From positions 1 through 34,034 of the forward strand of contig PEAO01000029.1 of NCBI GenBank assembly GCA_002753615.1: 34,034 nucleotides of DNA, written 5' to 3'. Positions 20,001 through 27,119 of the stretch are shown piece by piece. This stretch comes from Magnetococcales bacterium DCbin2. Lineage in GTDB: Bacteria; Pseudomonadota; Magnetococcia; Magnetococcales; UBA8363. Under the pieces are notes generated by a model, which was not told the origin of the DNA, searched no databases, and saw nothing but the letters and a program-made list of their open reading frames with translations. How positions within the stretch are numbered: the stretch's first letter is position 1; the number at the start of each line of letters is the position of its first letter. The position numbers and the translations under genes were made by a program.

Positions 20001-23000
20001 TCTTGAGTCAGATGACCACTGGGAAGCCACAGGGATCCCGCCCCGGCGGTAACAAAACCATCCTTGTTCACCGCCGTCGTGGTAACGGTGCCGGAGGTGT
20101 CTGCGCTACGGGCACTGTAGGAGACCCGACCCGTCTGAATGCCACCACCGGCGGCCCCATTCTTGAACTCCAACCCTTTTGTCGCATTCACGGCAAGGAT
20201 CCCATCGCTTGCCGCCTGCTTGATCACATTGTCATTCCTGAGTTGAGACAAAACGCCCCCCGAACCGACGTACAGGCTACCGGCGGTAATGGTCGCCGCC
20301 CCCGTTTCCACCACACCGCCACTAATCGTATGGGTCGCATACAGGGCGGCAACCCCCTTGTTCCCGGTATTGATGGACTGGGCGATGGTCAAAGCACCAG
20401 AGGTCGTTCCCACAGTGACCTGATTGCTGGCGGTATTGCTATTGGCGGTAATCCCGGTCGCCGTCCGCGCCGTATTCAACCCCTCGCTGGTGATGGTTCC
20501 GATGGTGAGTGCCTGGGCATTATTGAACGTCAGATGGCCGGTGGTCGCCCCGGTCAGGCTGGCCGACAACGTACCGACGAGATTGCTTCCCGAAAACACA
20601 TAATTCCCTGTTCCCAAAAGCAATAACTGATCCGCCGTCATGGCACTCGCCCCAGCCCCACCCGCTGCGGTATCCATGGTGAGGATACGGGCGGTGGGTG
20701 CCGAGGATCCCTGCACCGTCACCGGTGCGTTCACCTTGATATTTCCCGTCGTCGCCCCCATCAGGAGGGTCGTATTGTCACGAAACGTCGTCGTATCCGC
20801 CACGGTCATCGTCCCGGATCCGTCCGTGCGGCCAATGGTTACCGCCCCGGTCGCCCCCGTCCCAGCGGTTCCATAGCCGGTATTGCCAAACCCCGCCTGG
20901 AACACACTGAGAGAACCGCCATTAAACCAGTTACTCCCTAGGTAAAGCTTCCCGACAATACTGCTGTCTTCATTCAGGTCCGGCGAGGAGGGGTCACCAT
21001 GAAACTGGATATCACGGCTCGCCGTTTCGGGAAGCACCCGAAGTTCCCCAGAACTGGCCACTTTCATGTGCAATGACGAAGAATTTTCAAACTCCATCAG
21101 ATCGGCGGTCAACGTCAGAATCCCTGAGGCACTGATTCCAGAGTTGGTATCACCGGCGTTGATGGCGGAATAGTGCGCCGTCCCCAGGTACATGGTTTGC
21201 CCTTTGGCCAGGATCCCATAACTGTTGCTACCGGTCGTAAAAGAGGTCTTGCCACCGGAGGTGCCGGTCAGAGAGATATTGCCGCTGGTAGAGGCAATAA
21301 CCGTGTAGGTGTCCTCGATGCGGATGCCGTGGTTTTCGCTCACAAAAGTTTTATCCCCGCCACCGCCTTTGCCGGTAATGGTGATGTCACCCGTTGCGGT
21401 CTTGATCAGGGCGGCACTGGAAATGATGACACCATCATAACGGGATCCCCCCGTGGGATTGACCCCAACCGATGAGCTGTCGCCATTCAGGGTGATCGTC
21501 CCCGCACCGGAAGCCTGAAGGGTGACCCGAGATGACCCACCTTCGCCAACGATGAGACCATCCTTGTTCCCGGCATTGGTCGCCACGGTGACACGGCCAT
21601 CCAACGACAGATTGCCGGTACCGGAATTTAAGTCAGTCTGGGCACCAGAGAGGCGGATCCCCGATCCGGCGTTACTGGTCAACGGTGCTTTTCCGTACAG
21701 ATAGATATTACCGGTGGTCGATATCAACTTGCCATTGAGCAGGTAGATCCCATCGGTCACCCCATCCTCATCGCTGCCATACCCGGTGGCATAAGCCTGA
21801 CTTTGACCCAGTTTGATATCGCCACCACTGTTTTGGATGGTCGCACTATTGAGGTAGATACCACCCCCTACGGCCCCGGCGGTTGCAACGAAGGGGTTCA
21901 GATTGACCGCCAGGGATCCCCCACCACCGCCACCGGCGACGGTGCTATCGATGGAACGATTTTTTATTTTGATGGAACGGTCGGCATTGATCGTCAGAGT
22001 ACGGGCGGTCCCATCGGGGGTCTTGAGATCAAAGGTTTCTTGCTTGTAATCGGCATAACCCGACACCCCAGCGCGCGTCCCTCCGGTCACATTGATGGTG
22101 GTATCGGTGGCGTTCATCTTGATGGCGGGCGTCCCCAAGGTGCTGGAGGCCACCAGGACATTGCCCGAAACATCCATCAGATTGATCGTGCTGGAATTGA
22201 GAGTAACGCTGGTGGGGCCTGTCAAAGTCAGGCTTTTCAACTGGGTATTGGCCGCCGCACCACCGATGCTATGATTGCCAGCCGCCGTCCCCAGGGTGAT
22301 GCTTCCTGGGGTATTGCCAGAAGTATCGACGGTCAATGCCTGCGACCACAATACGGCGGGATTGATGGGGGTGGAACTGGCGATATTCTTCTGAAAGTCG
22401 ATGGCACCACCATTCCCGGTATAGCTCCCCCCACTCTCTGGACCCGCCGAAGAAAGCGTCACCGCATAGCCAGGCGCAGCAAGAGAGACATTTTGATAAA
22501 AGGTCATATTCCCCGACGCGGCAATGCTCAGTTCGGTAATTTTCGTGGATACGGGGGTTGCATGTCCCAGAATGGTCGGTTTGTAGAAATTGACCGCGCC
22601 ACCATTGGTCGCCAAGGTTCCGCTCAGCGTAATGGTTCCGGTGGTCGTCGATACGGTACCAAAATCAAGGCTCAGGGCACCGACCGTCGAGGAAATATCC
22701 GCCCCTGAGGAAAGGGTGATATCATTGTCGGCAGCAAAGGTGATTTTTGCCGCCCCTCCCGCTGTTTTGGAAATATCGGCACTGATTGTGATATCACCCG
22801 ACTGCGCACCGCCGGCACTCGTACTCAAGGTCACGTTGGTTCCAGCGTTGATCGCTGCCTCGATGGTACTCGCCTGAACAACCGCACTATCACCATTGGC
22901 TGCGAAACCCGTCCCATCGACGTTGCTGCTGGCAGCCGTCGATACGGTCAGGTTATAGGGGTCAAGCAACCATGTACCGCCATCACCACCCGGCGTTGCC

Positions 23001-24247
23001 ACATCCACCCGTCCCGCTACCCCCAATACGCCGCGACTGGAGGTTTCCACCTGTCCTCCCCGACCCGTACCAGCCCCACGCGCCGAAATCATTCCATCAT
23101 GGCGTGTCGCCTCATTCGACCACAACACGACTGTCCCCCCACTCCCCGCATCCTCTGCATCCGCCTTGACCACCGCCCCCTTTTCCATCACCACCCGCCG
23201 GGGTTCGGGAATCGCCGGATCCCGGCCCTGCCAACCACCGCCAAGATGCACCTTTCCCCCATCCCCTTTGCCGGAGGCATCCACCCGGGCATTGAGAGGC
23301 ACGGTCACACGGTCACCCGTTGCGACAATTACCCCACCCGACTGGCCCGGTTCATTTCCTCGGGCCTCCGTCGTCCCCACCATGCTAACTTCGCCATTGC
23401 CCCCATCCAGCCAGATTTCCCCATTCTTCATCGCCAGCGTATTGGCACGGACCACACCCGATTGATTCACCGCCCCCGCCAAAGCGGGTGAGGCATTTTT
23501 CGCCGTCATCCAGACACGGCCACCGTCCGCGACGATCTTCCCGGAATTTTGAACACGGGCATGGTGACCTGCGGTATCCACTTTGACGCTCACCAATCCG
23601 TTGGGGGTCAAATCCATCGTAACCCCTTCCCCCGCCGCCAATGCCGCCTGACCGCCGTTGGCCCGGATCACCCCCGTATTATCGACACTAGCCCCCACCA
23701 AAGCGACAAATCCCCCCTCACGGGCAGAAATTTCCCCGGCGTTGACCACGCTGCCACCGTTGCCCCCGGAAAACCGATAACGACCGGCGTTAAAATCCTC
23801 ATTCGACATGTTTAGCGATGATGCCGCCAAGCCAGCCGCGTCAATTCGAGCCGAAGGGCCAAAAGTGACCCCCGATGGATTGATCAGAAAGACCCGTCCA
23901 TTGGCAGTCAGGTTGCCGTAGATCTGCGAAGGATCAGCGGAGCGGACCCGGTTGAGGGCAGCGGCTTCGGCGGAGGGTTGCACAAAATTGACGCTGGCAT
24001 CTTTGCCAATGTTGAATGTTTGCCAATCGGCGATCATCGACGGTGTATTCTGGTTGACCGTCATCCGCGTACCCGATTCCACAATATTTCCCTGGCCCGA
24101 AACAACCTGCCCTCCAGTGGGCAATTGATCGACGGCAGGAGGATCGGCATACAATCCTGGACCCACCAAGGCCAACACGATCACCACCAAAATGATCTGA
24201 AAGATGACTTGCGATAAACCGGAGGTCTTCATGAGTAATCTTTCCAT
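14012..24247 (-). CDS. Giant TpsA-type exoprotein (filamentous-haemagglutinin family)
   Basis: A 3411-residue secreted adhesin-like protein, the substrate of the TpsB transporter encoded just before it. Signal peptide at about 1-34 (hydrophobic 14-31). The N-terminal TPS secretion domain at about 38-270 shows NQNTPSMIADWQTFNIG, FLINPSGVTFGPSARIDA and GGFVALVGASV, all family hallmarks. A long right-handed beta-helix-type region follows, with at least six tandem copies of a repeat of about 170 residues (about 1863-2865). Near the C-terminus is the NGRWLVYDDNPA segment found in related adhesins, then a Pro-rich linker and an Ig-like putative domain (PSWLSVDPESMSVSGTAP). It starts 2 bases after the tpsB stop; an inner ATG at 24232 (MKTSG) is the alternative start. 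Secretion route: Sec, then the two-partner pore. The physiological role (adhesion, sheath or matrix) is unknown. Confidence 0.93.
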   Translation of the reverse strand: MERLLMKTSGLSQVIFQIILVVIVLALVGPGLYADPPAVDQLPTGGQVVSGQGNIVESGTRMTVNQNTPSMIADWQTFNIGKDASVNFVQPSAEAAALNRVRSADPSQIYGNLTANGRVFLINPSGVTFGPSARIDAAGLAASSLNMSNEDFNAGRYRFSGGNGGSVVNAGEISAREGGFVALVGASVDNTGVIRANGGQAALAAGEGVTMDLTPNGLVSVKVDTAGHHARVQNSGKIVADGGRVWMTAKNASPALAGAVNQSGVVRANTLAMKNGEIWLDGGNGEVSMVGTTEARGNEPGQSGGVIVATGDRVTVPLNARVDASGKGDGGKVHLGGGWQGRDPAIPEPRRVVMEKGAVVKADAEDAGSGGTVVLWSNEATRHDGMISARGAGTGRGGQVETSSRGVLGVAGRVDVATPGGDGGTWLLDPYNLTVSTAASSNVDGTGFAANGDSAVVQASTIEAAINAGTNVTLSTSAGGAQSGDITISADISKTAGGAAKITFAADNDITLSSGADISSTVGALSLDFGTVSTTTGTITLSGTLATNGGAVNFYKPTILGHATPVSTKITELSIAASGNMTFYQNVSLAAPGYAVTLSSAGPESGGSYTGNGGAIDFQKNIASSTPINPAVLWSQALTVDTSGNTPGSITLGTAAGNHSIGGAAANTQLKSLTLTGPTSVTLNSSTINLMDVSGNVLVASSTLGTPAIKMNATDTTINVTGGTRAGVSGYADYKQETFDLKTPDGTARTLTINADRSIKIKNRSIDSTVAGGGGGGSLAVNLNPFVATAGAVGGGIYLNSATIQNSGGDIKLGQSQAYATGYGSDEDGVTDGIYLLNGKLISTTGNIYLYGKAPLTSNAGSGIRLSGAQTDLNSGTGNLSLDGRVTVATNAGNKDGLIVGEGGSSRVTLQASGAGTITLNGDSSSVGVNPTGGSRYDGVIISSAALIKTATGDITITGKGGGGDKTFVSENHGIRIEDTYTVIASTSGNISLTGTSGGKTSFTTGSNSYGILAKGQTMYLGTAHYSAINAGDTNSGISASGILTLTADLMEFENSSSLHMKVASSGELRVLPETASRDIQFHGDPSSPDLNEDSSIVGKLYLGSNWFNGGSLSVFQAGFGNTGYGTAGTGATGAVTIGRTDGSGTMTVADTTTFRDNTTLLMGATTGNIKVNAPVTVQGSSAPTARILTMDTAAGGAGASAMTADQLLLLGTGNYVFSGSNLVGTLSASLTGATTGHLTFNNAQALTIGTITSEGLNTARTATGITANSNTASNQVTVGTTSGALTIAQSINTGNKGVAALYATHTISGGVVETGAATITAGSLYVGSGGVLSQLRNDNVIKQAASDGILAVNATKGLEFKNGAAGGGIQTGRVSYSARSADTSGTVTTTAVNKDGFVTAGAGSLWLPSGHLTQDITANGFVRQGDVQALTLSLKVDSGSVTLDNTTNQIGTLAASLAGVGQTLSVMDLDGLTVGSITSAVTGANTTVSGITTNIGDVILKASAHATSTAGDVVMTHSIDTTNGGAMGSGAIARLASGKGAITESSSAIVKAKSLLLDGVSTSSLDNLNEIYDSTVGTTTGTLAASISGSGQGLKFRNARSTDIGTVTASHGVGATSGITAITGDVILTLVDAATTNHLTQTQLVKAGKLKTDVDTGKVALNLISFGNTNEIGTVSSVMGGAGQDYTLNEKDGLSIGTVDGTSGITTASNGRIAIATQNGGIIVTRDVTAGGMGTVDFRANGTASDIAITPASGQTATVSSGHGGTIQFYAGRSLTTNTANGSGTELRTTGDILLQTGSGMGSDANRIEIANAAKLAGIAGDSIFLRKLGITSDLEIGSVRALDFNGLMTFVAGPSNLNGLTTTANNGNITLTTQGGDLTITQGVTAHGSGYVDIRTANTGNLGDIAINNGATISSTSGTIQVIAGNTVTTDSANSTITEISTSGQVLLEAGLRIGTDGHRVELGSVSLLAARTLGNGAGSHLWLRKLGPGSDLEIGSATVQNSGSVLDNAVSATGQTILANGVATALKGLSTTANNGNITVTTRGGDLTVTQNVMAHGDGYVDIRTANAGNLGDVAINNGATVGSTSGAVQIIAGNAITTDSSNGTTTEISTSGSLLLEAGLGVGSDLKRIETGLVGKLAARTLGNGLENSLWLRKLGNTSDLELGTVAVQNSANFLDNAVLALGAATVFGGRAVELKGLSTTANNSGITLTTQGGDVTITQHVMAHGRGTVDIRTANSGHLGDIAINNGATVSSADGLVQMIAGNTLTTDSLSGTTTEIATGGQVLLEAGLSLGSDSNRIELGNNVKLAARTLSNGTGSDLWLRKLSRTGDLEIGMVTVQNPTNVLDNAISATGQVTVSGGVATELKGLSTIANNGMITLTTQGGDLTITQGITAHGSGAVDLRTASVGNWGDIVIDNGATIQSGTGIVQMIAGNTITTRSANGTSTEISTSGNVLLEAGGRIGTDSNRLELGNASLLAARTLAVGTNNALWLRKLGSTSNVELGAVTVQNSSNTLDNSVANFGQVVLSADKVVQLKGLSTTANDSHVTLTTEGGDLTITQNVMAHGSGTVDLRTANAGNLGDMAINNGATVGSILGTVQLLAGNTITTDSANGTAAEIATLGDVLLEAGGNIGSDGNRLELGNTPKVAARTLSNGSDGSVWLRKLGGTSHLDVGHVILQNSASTLDQSLSAQGQTTIFAGRATALQGISTTANHGSITLTTQGGDLLITRNITAHGSGWVDIRTHGAGHGGDMIIDHSATVGSTTGTVQMVAGKALTALSLTGTATEIATGGDVLLFADSSIGSDLHRIEMRGVTRLAAESAGPVWLLQSAGDLRLSQVSPQNGASTLDHAIGTISGLKTTDSTMGLTLAAGDLTLDRGLNAGSGDVMLNVAGSQTLGAEIIGQTVTLLAGNAINQGGIGKLQTTSLRVAAGGLATLDGMDNAIGTIAGIAGSDFTVINNNSLVVGSVTTTHGADAVGTSLGLASTTGNLLFTVSGSLRQTTGAGVLTAANKGLGMTTSGPVVLEDANDVGLLAANVTGIEQGLSFNDVGDYALDTVGDRSGVTTQNGSVVLTSTQGSITESGTASVSGSTLKLVAGQSARLVNGNHVSTLAAETGSDLSYYDTGSTQIGSVEGITGVSAGGKVWVRTAGDLTVNDAVTGQGDGNEAVVLAATQAFWNKAGINAVKTPNGRWLVYDDNPALDQERLGGLTRTFTRLHTWYDDYLPGDVTEAGNGYITTAIVPDPEQYARQAGGSTSATATGNNSSNAVSLASVGNGTAGLQTPAVQLPSAPAVRPAFEIGASITPGLNNVPLVLPVKSDARFVADLTSLVPKGNIVSIGTTSGEPLPSWLSVDPESMSVSGTAPAGSAPISLRLTVNVPGQDAPQTIDVTVQPAQENAQEDALNREA
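16109..18658 (-). repeat. Five tandem in-frame 510-bp repeats inside the giant exoprotein gene
   Basis: Five consecutive units of exactly 510 bases (170 residues), with boundaries near 18658, 18148, 17638, 17128, 16618 and 16108. Each begins with L-x-G-(L/I)-(S/T)-T and contains GGDLTITQ-like, NNGATV-like, EISTSG-like, AARTL and LWLRKLG blocks. A shorter degenerate unit follows (to about 15655) and a more divergent one precedes (from about 19135). The strict period and lack of indels suggest duplication with selection on beta-helix register. Confidence 0.9.
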
Positions 24248-24249
24248 AG

Positions 24250-26325
24250 TTAAAACAGGATATTGCCAAATATCCAGATACGGGCATTCTTGCTGGTCCC
24301 ATCACTATCGGCACCGCTTGAAGTCGGATTGGGATTGCTACCCACCTTCTTCGCCCAGGTCAAGTTGACCCCCCCGCGTTCATCACTGACCAGGGCCGCC
24401 CCGACACCGACACCCGAAAGCCGATAATCATTGGGGGCACTGGCAGACAGGGCATTTTCCCAAAGATGATCATATTGGGTAATCCGACCGGTATCGAAAA
24501 AGGTGAAAAGCTGGGGTTCACCAAAATCGGTCTGGCCAAAACTGTAGCGCACTTCCGTCGTCCCCAGCCACCCCGAATCCCCCAACCCCTCCCCAATCGG
24601 GTAGGCACGAACGCCGGTGGGGCCACCCAGTTGAAATTTTTCTGCGCTGTCAAGATTTTTCGAACCAAACATCCCATTGGCCGCGACCGTCCACGACAAT
24701 GCGGAATCCAGTTGTTGTTTGCGCTGCAAGCTCCAGTTGAACTTACCAAAACGACCCTCCGTTCGGGAGGTACCAGCATCGGTAGCCTGATAGGCGGGGT
24801 TTCCCCCGAGGTCCAGGTCACCCAGGCCATAGCCGGCACTCCAACCCATCTGACCATCGAAGGTGTCGATAAGATCCCCGGATGCCCCCAGGGTATAAAG
24901 ATCAATCTTCCGATCATTCAAATCGTCACCATTGAAGCGATTTGCCACATGTTTGGCATCATAGTTGGCCGTCAACCAGACATTTTTCTTGCTGCTGCGG
25001 ACAAAGGGATAACTCCCGAAAAGAGAGGCGACGCTGGTTTCGCTGGAAAGACTCAACGGGACAATCTCTTCATCAATGTCCAGGACCAGTTGCGAATACG
25101 AAGTTCCCAATTTGGCTCCGGTACTCCCCAACGGTACTTGAACGGCGATTTTCCCGCTCATCATACCGCTGGCCTTGGCGGCATTGATGGAAACCCGTTC
25201 ACCGATGCCCGACAGGCTGTTGATGTTGATCTGGGCATTGAGGCGATTGGCTCCCGTATAACGACTCCCATAGTTATCACCCCAGACGGTCCCGGTAACC
25301 GGCCCGGTCTCCTCCACCTTGGCGACCACCTGGGTCGAGCCGGTGAGTGAACCTGGCTCCAGGGTCGTCTTGACCGATTTGATGCCGGGGAGGTCGTTGG
25401 CCAAAAGGACGGCGCGTTCCAGGTCATCCAAACGTAATGGCAAACCAGGGTTGACACCGCTGGCAAGTTGATCCGCGATCACCTCATTCTTGACAAGTGC
25501 CCCACCCCCTTCCACCCTGACCCCATAACTCCCATCCGATCCATCCACCACCCCTTCCTGCACGGCTATTTCAATCTGCCCGGAATCAATCTTCTGCGGT
25601 GGTAAAAACGCCTGAACCAGAGGATACCCCATAGCACGCAAATGGGAGGCAACCATTTCGGAAGCTTGTTTGATTTCATCTATGGATAGGGCTTTGCCGG
25701 TCATGGGCTTCAATAATTCATCAATTTCCTCCTGGCTGACGATGGTCACGCCGGTGACACGAAAGGCTTTCACTTCGATTCGGGGGACCACTTTTTCCCC
25801 TTCTGGTTTTAATGCCAACTGGGTCACAGGGACCGCCAAACCCTGGATGGCAACCGCCACTTTGCCGCCCCCTACCACCGCCCGCGATAATTTAACCTCC
25901 GCCTGGGGATGCCCATGGGCACGCAGGTAAGCGACCACGGCGTGGACCGCCTCCTCAAACTGTGGAAAAGTGATCTCCCGTCCCTTCCAGGGTTCTAGCA
26001 CTTGGCCGAGGGCATCGGCGGAAACTGCCGACAACCCTTCAATGCGAAAATCACCGATAGAAAGCTTCAAACGGGTCAAAGATGTAGACAACTTCGGCAT
26101 CGCGGCACGAATCACCGTTTTTCTCGACGGCGGCAGGCTTGCCGTTTGGACCGCCGTGTCGGCACGCCGTTGGATTTCACTTTGAACGCCACCGTCCAGG
26201 CTATCATCCGGCGCATTAGCGGTCGCCAGCCCGGCAGGTACCCCTATGAGCGACGCCAACACCACCGTTCCAAGCTGTTGTCGGGAATAGGGCGTTCGGA
26301 GGGGAGAAACCTTGTGCGTCATCAT
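24250..26325 (-). CDS. TpsB/FhaC-type two-partner secretion transporter with three POTRA domains
   Basis: An outer-membrane Omp85-family pore (691 residues) that exports the TpsA protein encoded next. Signal peptide at about 1-37. Three POTRA-like domains can be read: about 91-162 (GDFRIEGLSAVS), 184-257 (VKAFRVTGVTIVSQEEID) and 265-338 (YGVRVEGGGALVKNEVI). The beta-barrel runs from about 340 to 691 and holds the conserved motif GVRAYP (571-576, equivalent to VRGY of the family). It ends in phenylalanine, the usual signal for barrel insertion. FhaC has two POTRA domains, so the first copy here is extra. ATG at 26325 overlaps the stop of the adaptor gene (ATGA); a second ATG follows immediately. 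tpsA starts 2 bases after the stop. Family assignment is secure; partner specificity follows from the gene order. Confidence 0.93.
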   Translation of the reverse strand: MMTHKVSPLRTPYSRQQLGTVVLASLIGVPAGLATANAPDDSLDGGVQSEIQRRADTAVQTASLPPSRKTVIRAAMPKLSTSLTRLKLSIGDFRIEGLSAVSADALGQVLEPWKGREITFPQFEEAVHAVVAYLRAHGHPQAEVKLSRAVVGGGKVAVAIQGLAVPVTQLALKPEGEKVVPRIEVKAFRVTGVTIVSQEEIDELLKPMTGKALSIDEIKQASEMVASHLRAMGYPLVQAFLPPQKIDSGQIEIAVQEGVVDGSDGSYGVRVEGGGALVKNEVIADQLASGVNPGLPLRLDDLERAVLLANDLPGIKSVKTTLEPGSLTGSTQVVAKVEETGPVTGTVWGDNYGSRYTGANRLNAQININSLSGIGERVSINAAKASGMMSGKIAVQVPLGSTGAKLGTSYSQLVLDIDEEIVPLSLSSETSVASLFGSYPFVRSSKKNVWLTANYDAKHVANRFNGDDLNDRKIDLYTLGASGDLIDTFDGQMGWSAGYGLGDLDLGGNPAYQATDAGTSRTEGRFGKFNWSLQRKQQLDSALSWTVAANGMFGSKNLDSAEKFQLGGPTGVRAYPIGEGLGDSGWLGTTEVRYSFGQTDFGEPQLFTFFDTGRITQYDHLWENALSASAPNDYRLSGVGVGAALVSDERGGVNLTWAKKVGSNPNPTSSGADSDGTSKNARIWIFGNILF

Positions 26326-27119
26326 GGATCGGTGCCCACAGGCTTGAAGTTGATGGAACAGCGTTGGCCTGGTGTTATTTCAAACACGGGGTTGGCCACC
26401 AGGAGTCGAACACGAAACGTGGAACTGGCGGCGTCGATGACCCGATCGATGGCGGAAACCCGGGCAACAAACGGATGGCCGACAAGCTGCGGCAAAACCT
26501 CGAATTCCTGCCCCATGGCAACGCGGCCAAAAAAATTCGCTGGAAGGACGGTTTCCACATGCAGGGGATCCAGTTGGACGATACGGAATATTTTTTCCTG
26601 CTTGACCAAATCACCTCGATTCCGATAACGCTCCGCAACAATACCACGAATCGGGCTGAAAATGCTACGGAGACGTATCTGCTCCCGTCGTTCCTTGAGT
26701 TCAAGTTCCGCCAGTTTCTGTTCGGTGGCGATTTCGTCCAATTCTTGGTTGGAGATCAACTGCCGCTTTTGAAGATCCTCATTGCGTTCGAACCGGCGCG
26801 CCCCATAAGCCGCCTTGGCCGCCAAAACATTGGCCGCTGCCTCTTGCACCGCCGTATCCAGTTTGGCCAGCAGTTGGTCGCGTTGCACCAGATCCCCTCG
26901 GTCGGCATTGACCACCTTCAAAACGCCATCCGCAGGGGTTCCCACGTCCACTTCCATCGAGGGTTCAATCAAACAGATGGCGGCATGATCGGTACTCCCC
27001 AAGAGGGCGGATGAAACAGCGGGATCCTGAACGCCAAGGGGTTCTTCCGCCCATGCGCCACCCCCGACCATCGTTCCCACAATCACGATCCACCCAACGT
27101 TCCACCACGGTACTTTCAT
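26322..27119 (-). CDS. HlyD/RND-type periplasmic adaptor (membrane fusion protein)
   Basis: 265 residues with a signal peptide (about 1-24, cleavage after GAWA). A first lipoyl-like half (about 58-92, TPADGVLKVVNADRGDLV) is followed by an alpha-hairpin (about 93-147), the second lipoyl half (SPIRGIVAERYRNRGDLV) and a beta-barrel domain (about 186-265). This is the normal order of efflux adaptors, in a compact form. Adaptors of this type bridge an inner-membrane transporter to a TolC duct. No pump gene is adjacent, but an AMIN-TolC gene lies 13 kb downstream on the same strand. Both ends overlap neighbours by 4 bases (ATGA with the SecA-like gene and with tpsB), so translation is coupled. Confidence 0.88.
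   Translation of the reverse strand: MKVPWWNVGWIVIVGTMVGGGAWAEEPLGVQDPAVSSALLGSTDHAAICLIEPSMEVDVGTPADGVLKVVNADRGDLVQRDQLLAKLDTAVQEAAANVLAAKAAYGARRFERNEDLQKRQLISNQELDEIATEQKLAELELKERREQIRLRSIFSPIRGIVAERYRNRGDLVKQEKIFRIVQLDPLHVETVLPANFFGRVAMGQEFEVLPQLVGHPFVARVSAIDRVIDAASSTFRVRLLVANPVFEITPGQRCSINFKPVGTDP

Noticed and set aside
14012-24247. Many plus-strand open frames of 60-300 codons opposite the giant exoprotein gene
   Set aside because: They follow the repeat period, lack ribosome sites, and arise from the biased codon use of a repetitive gene on the other strand.
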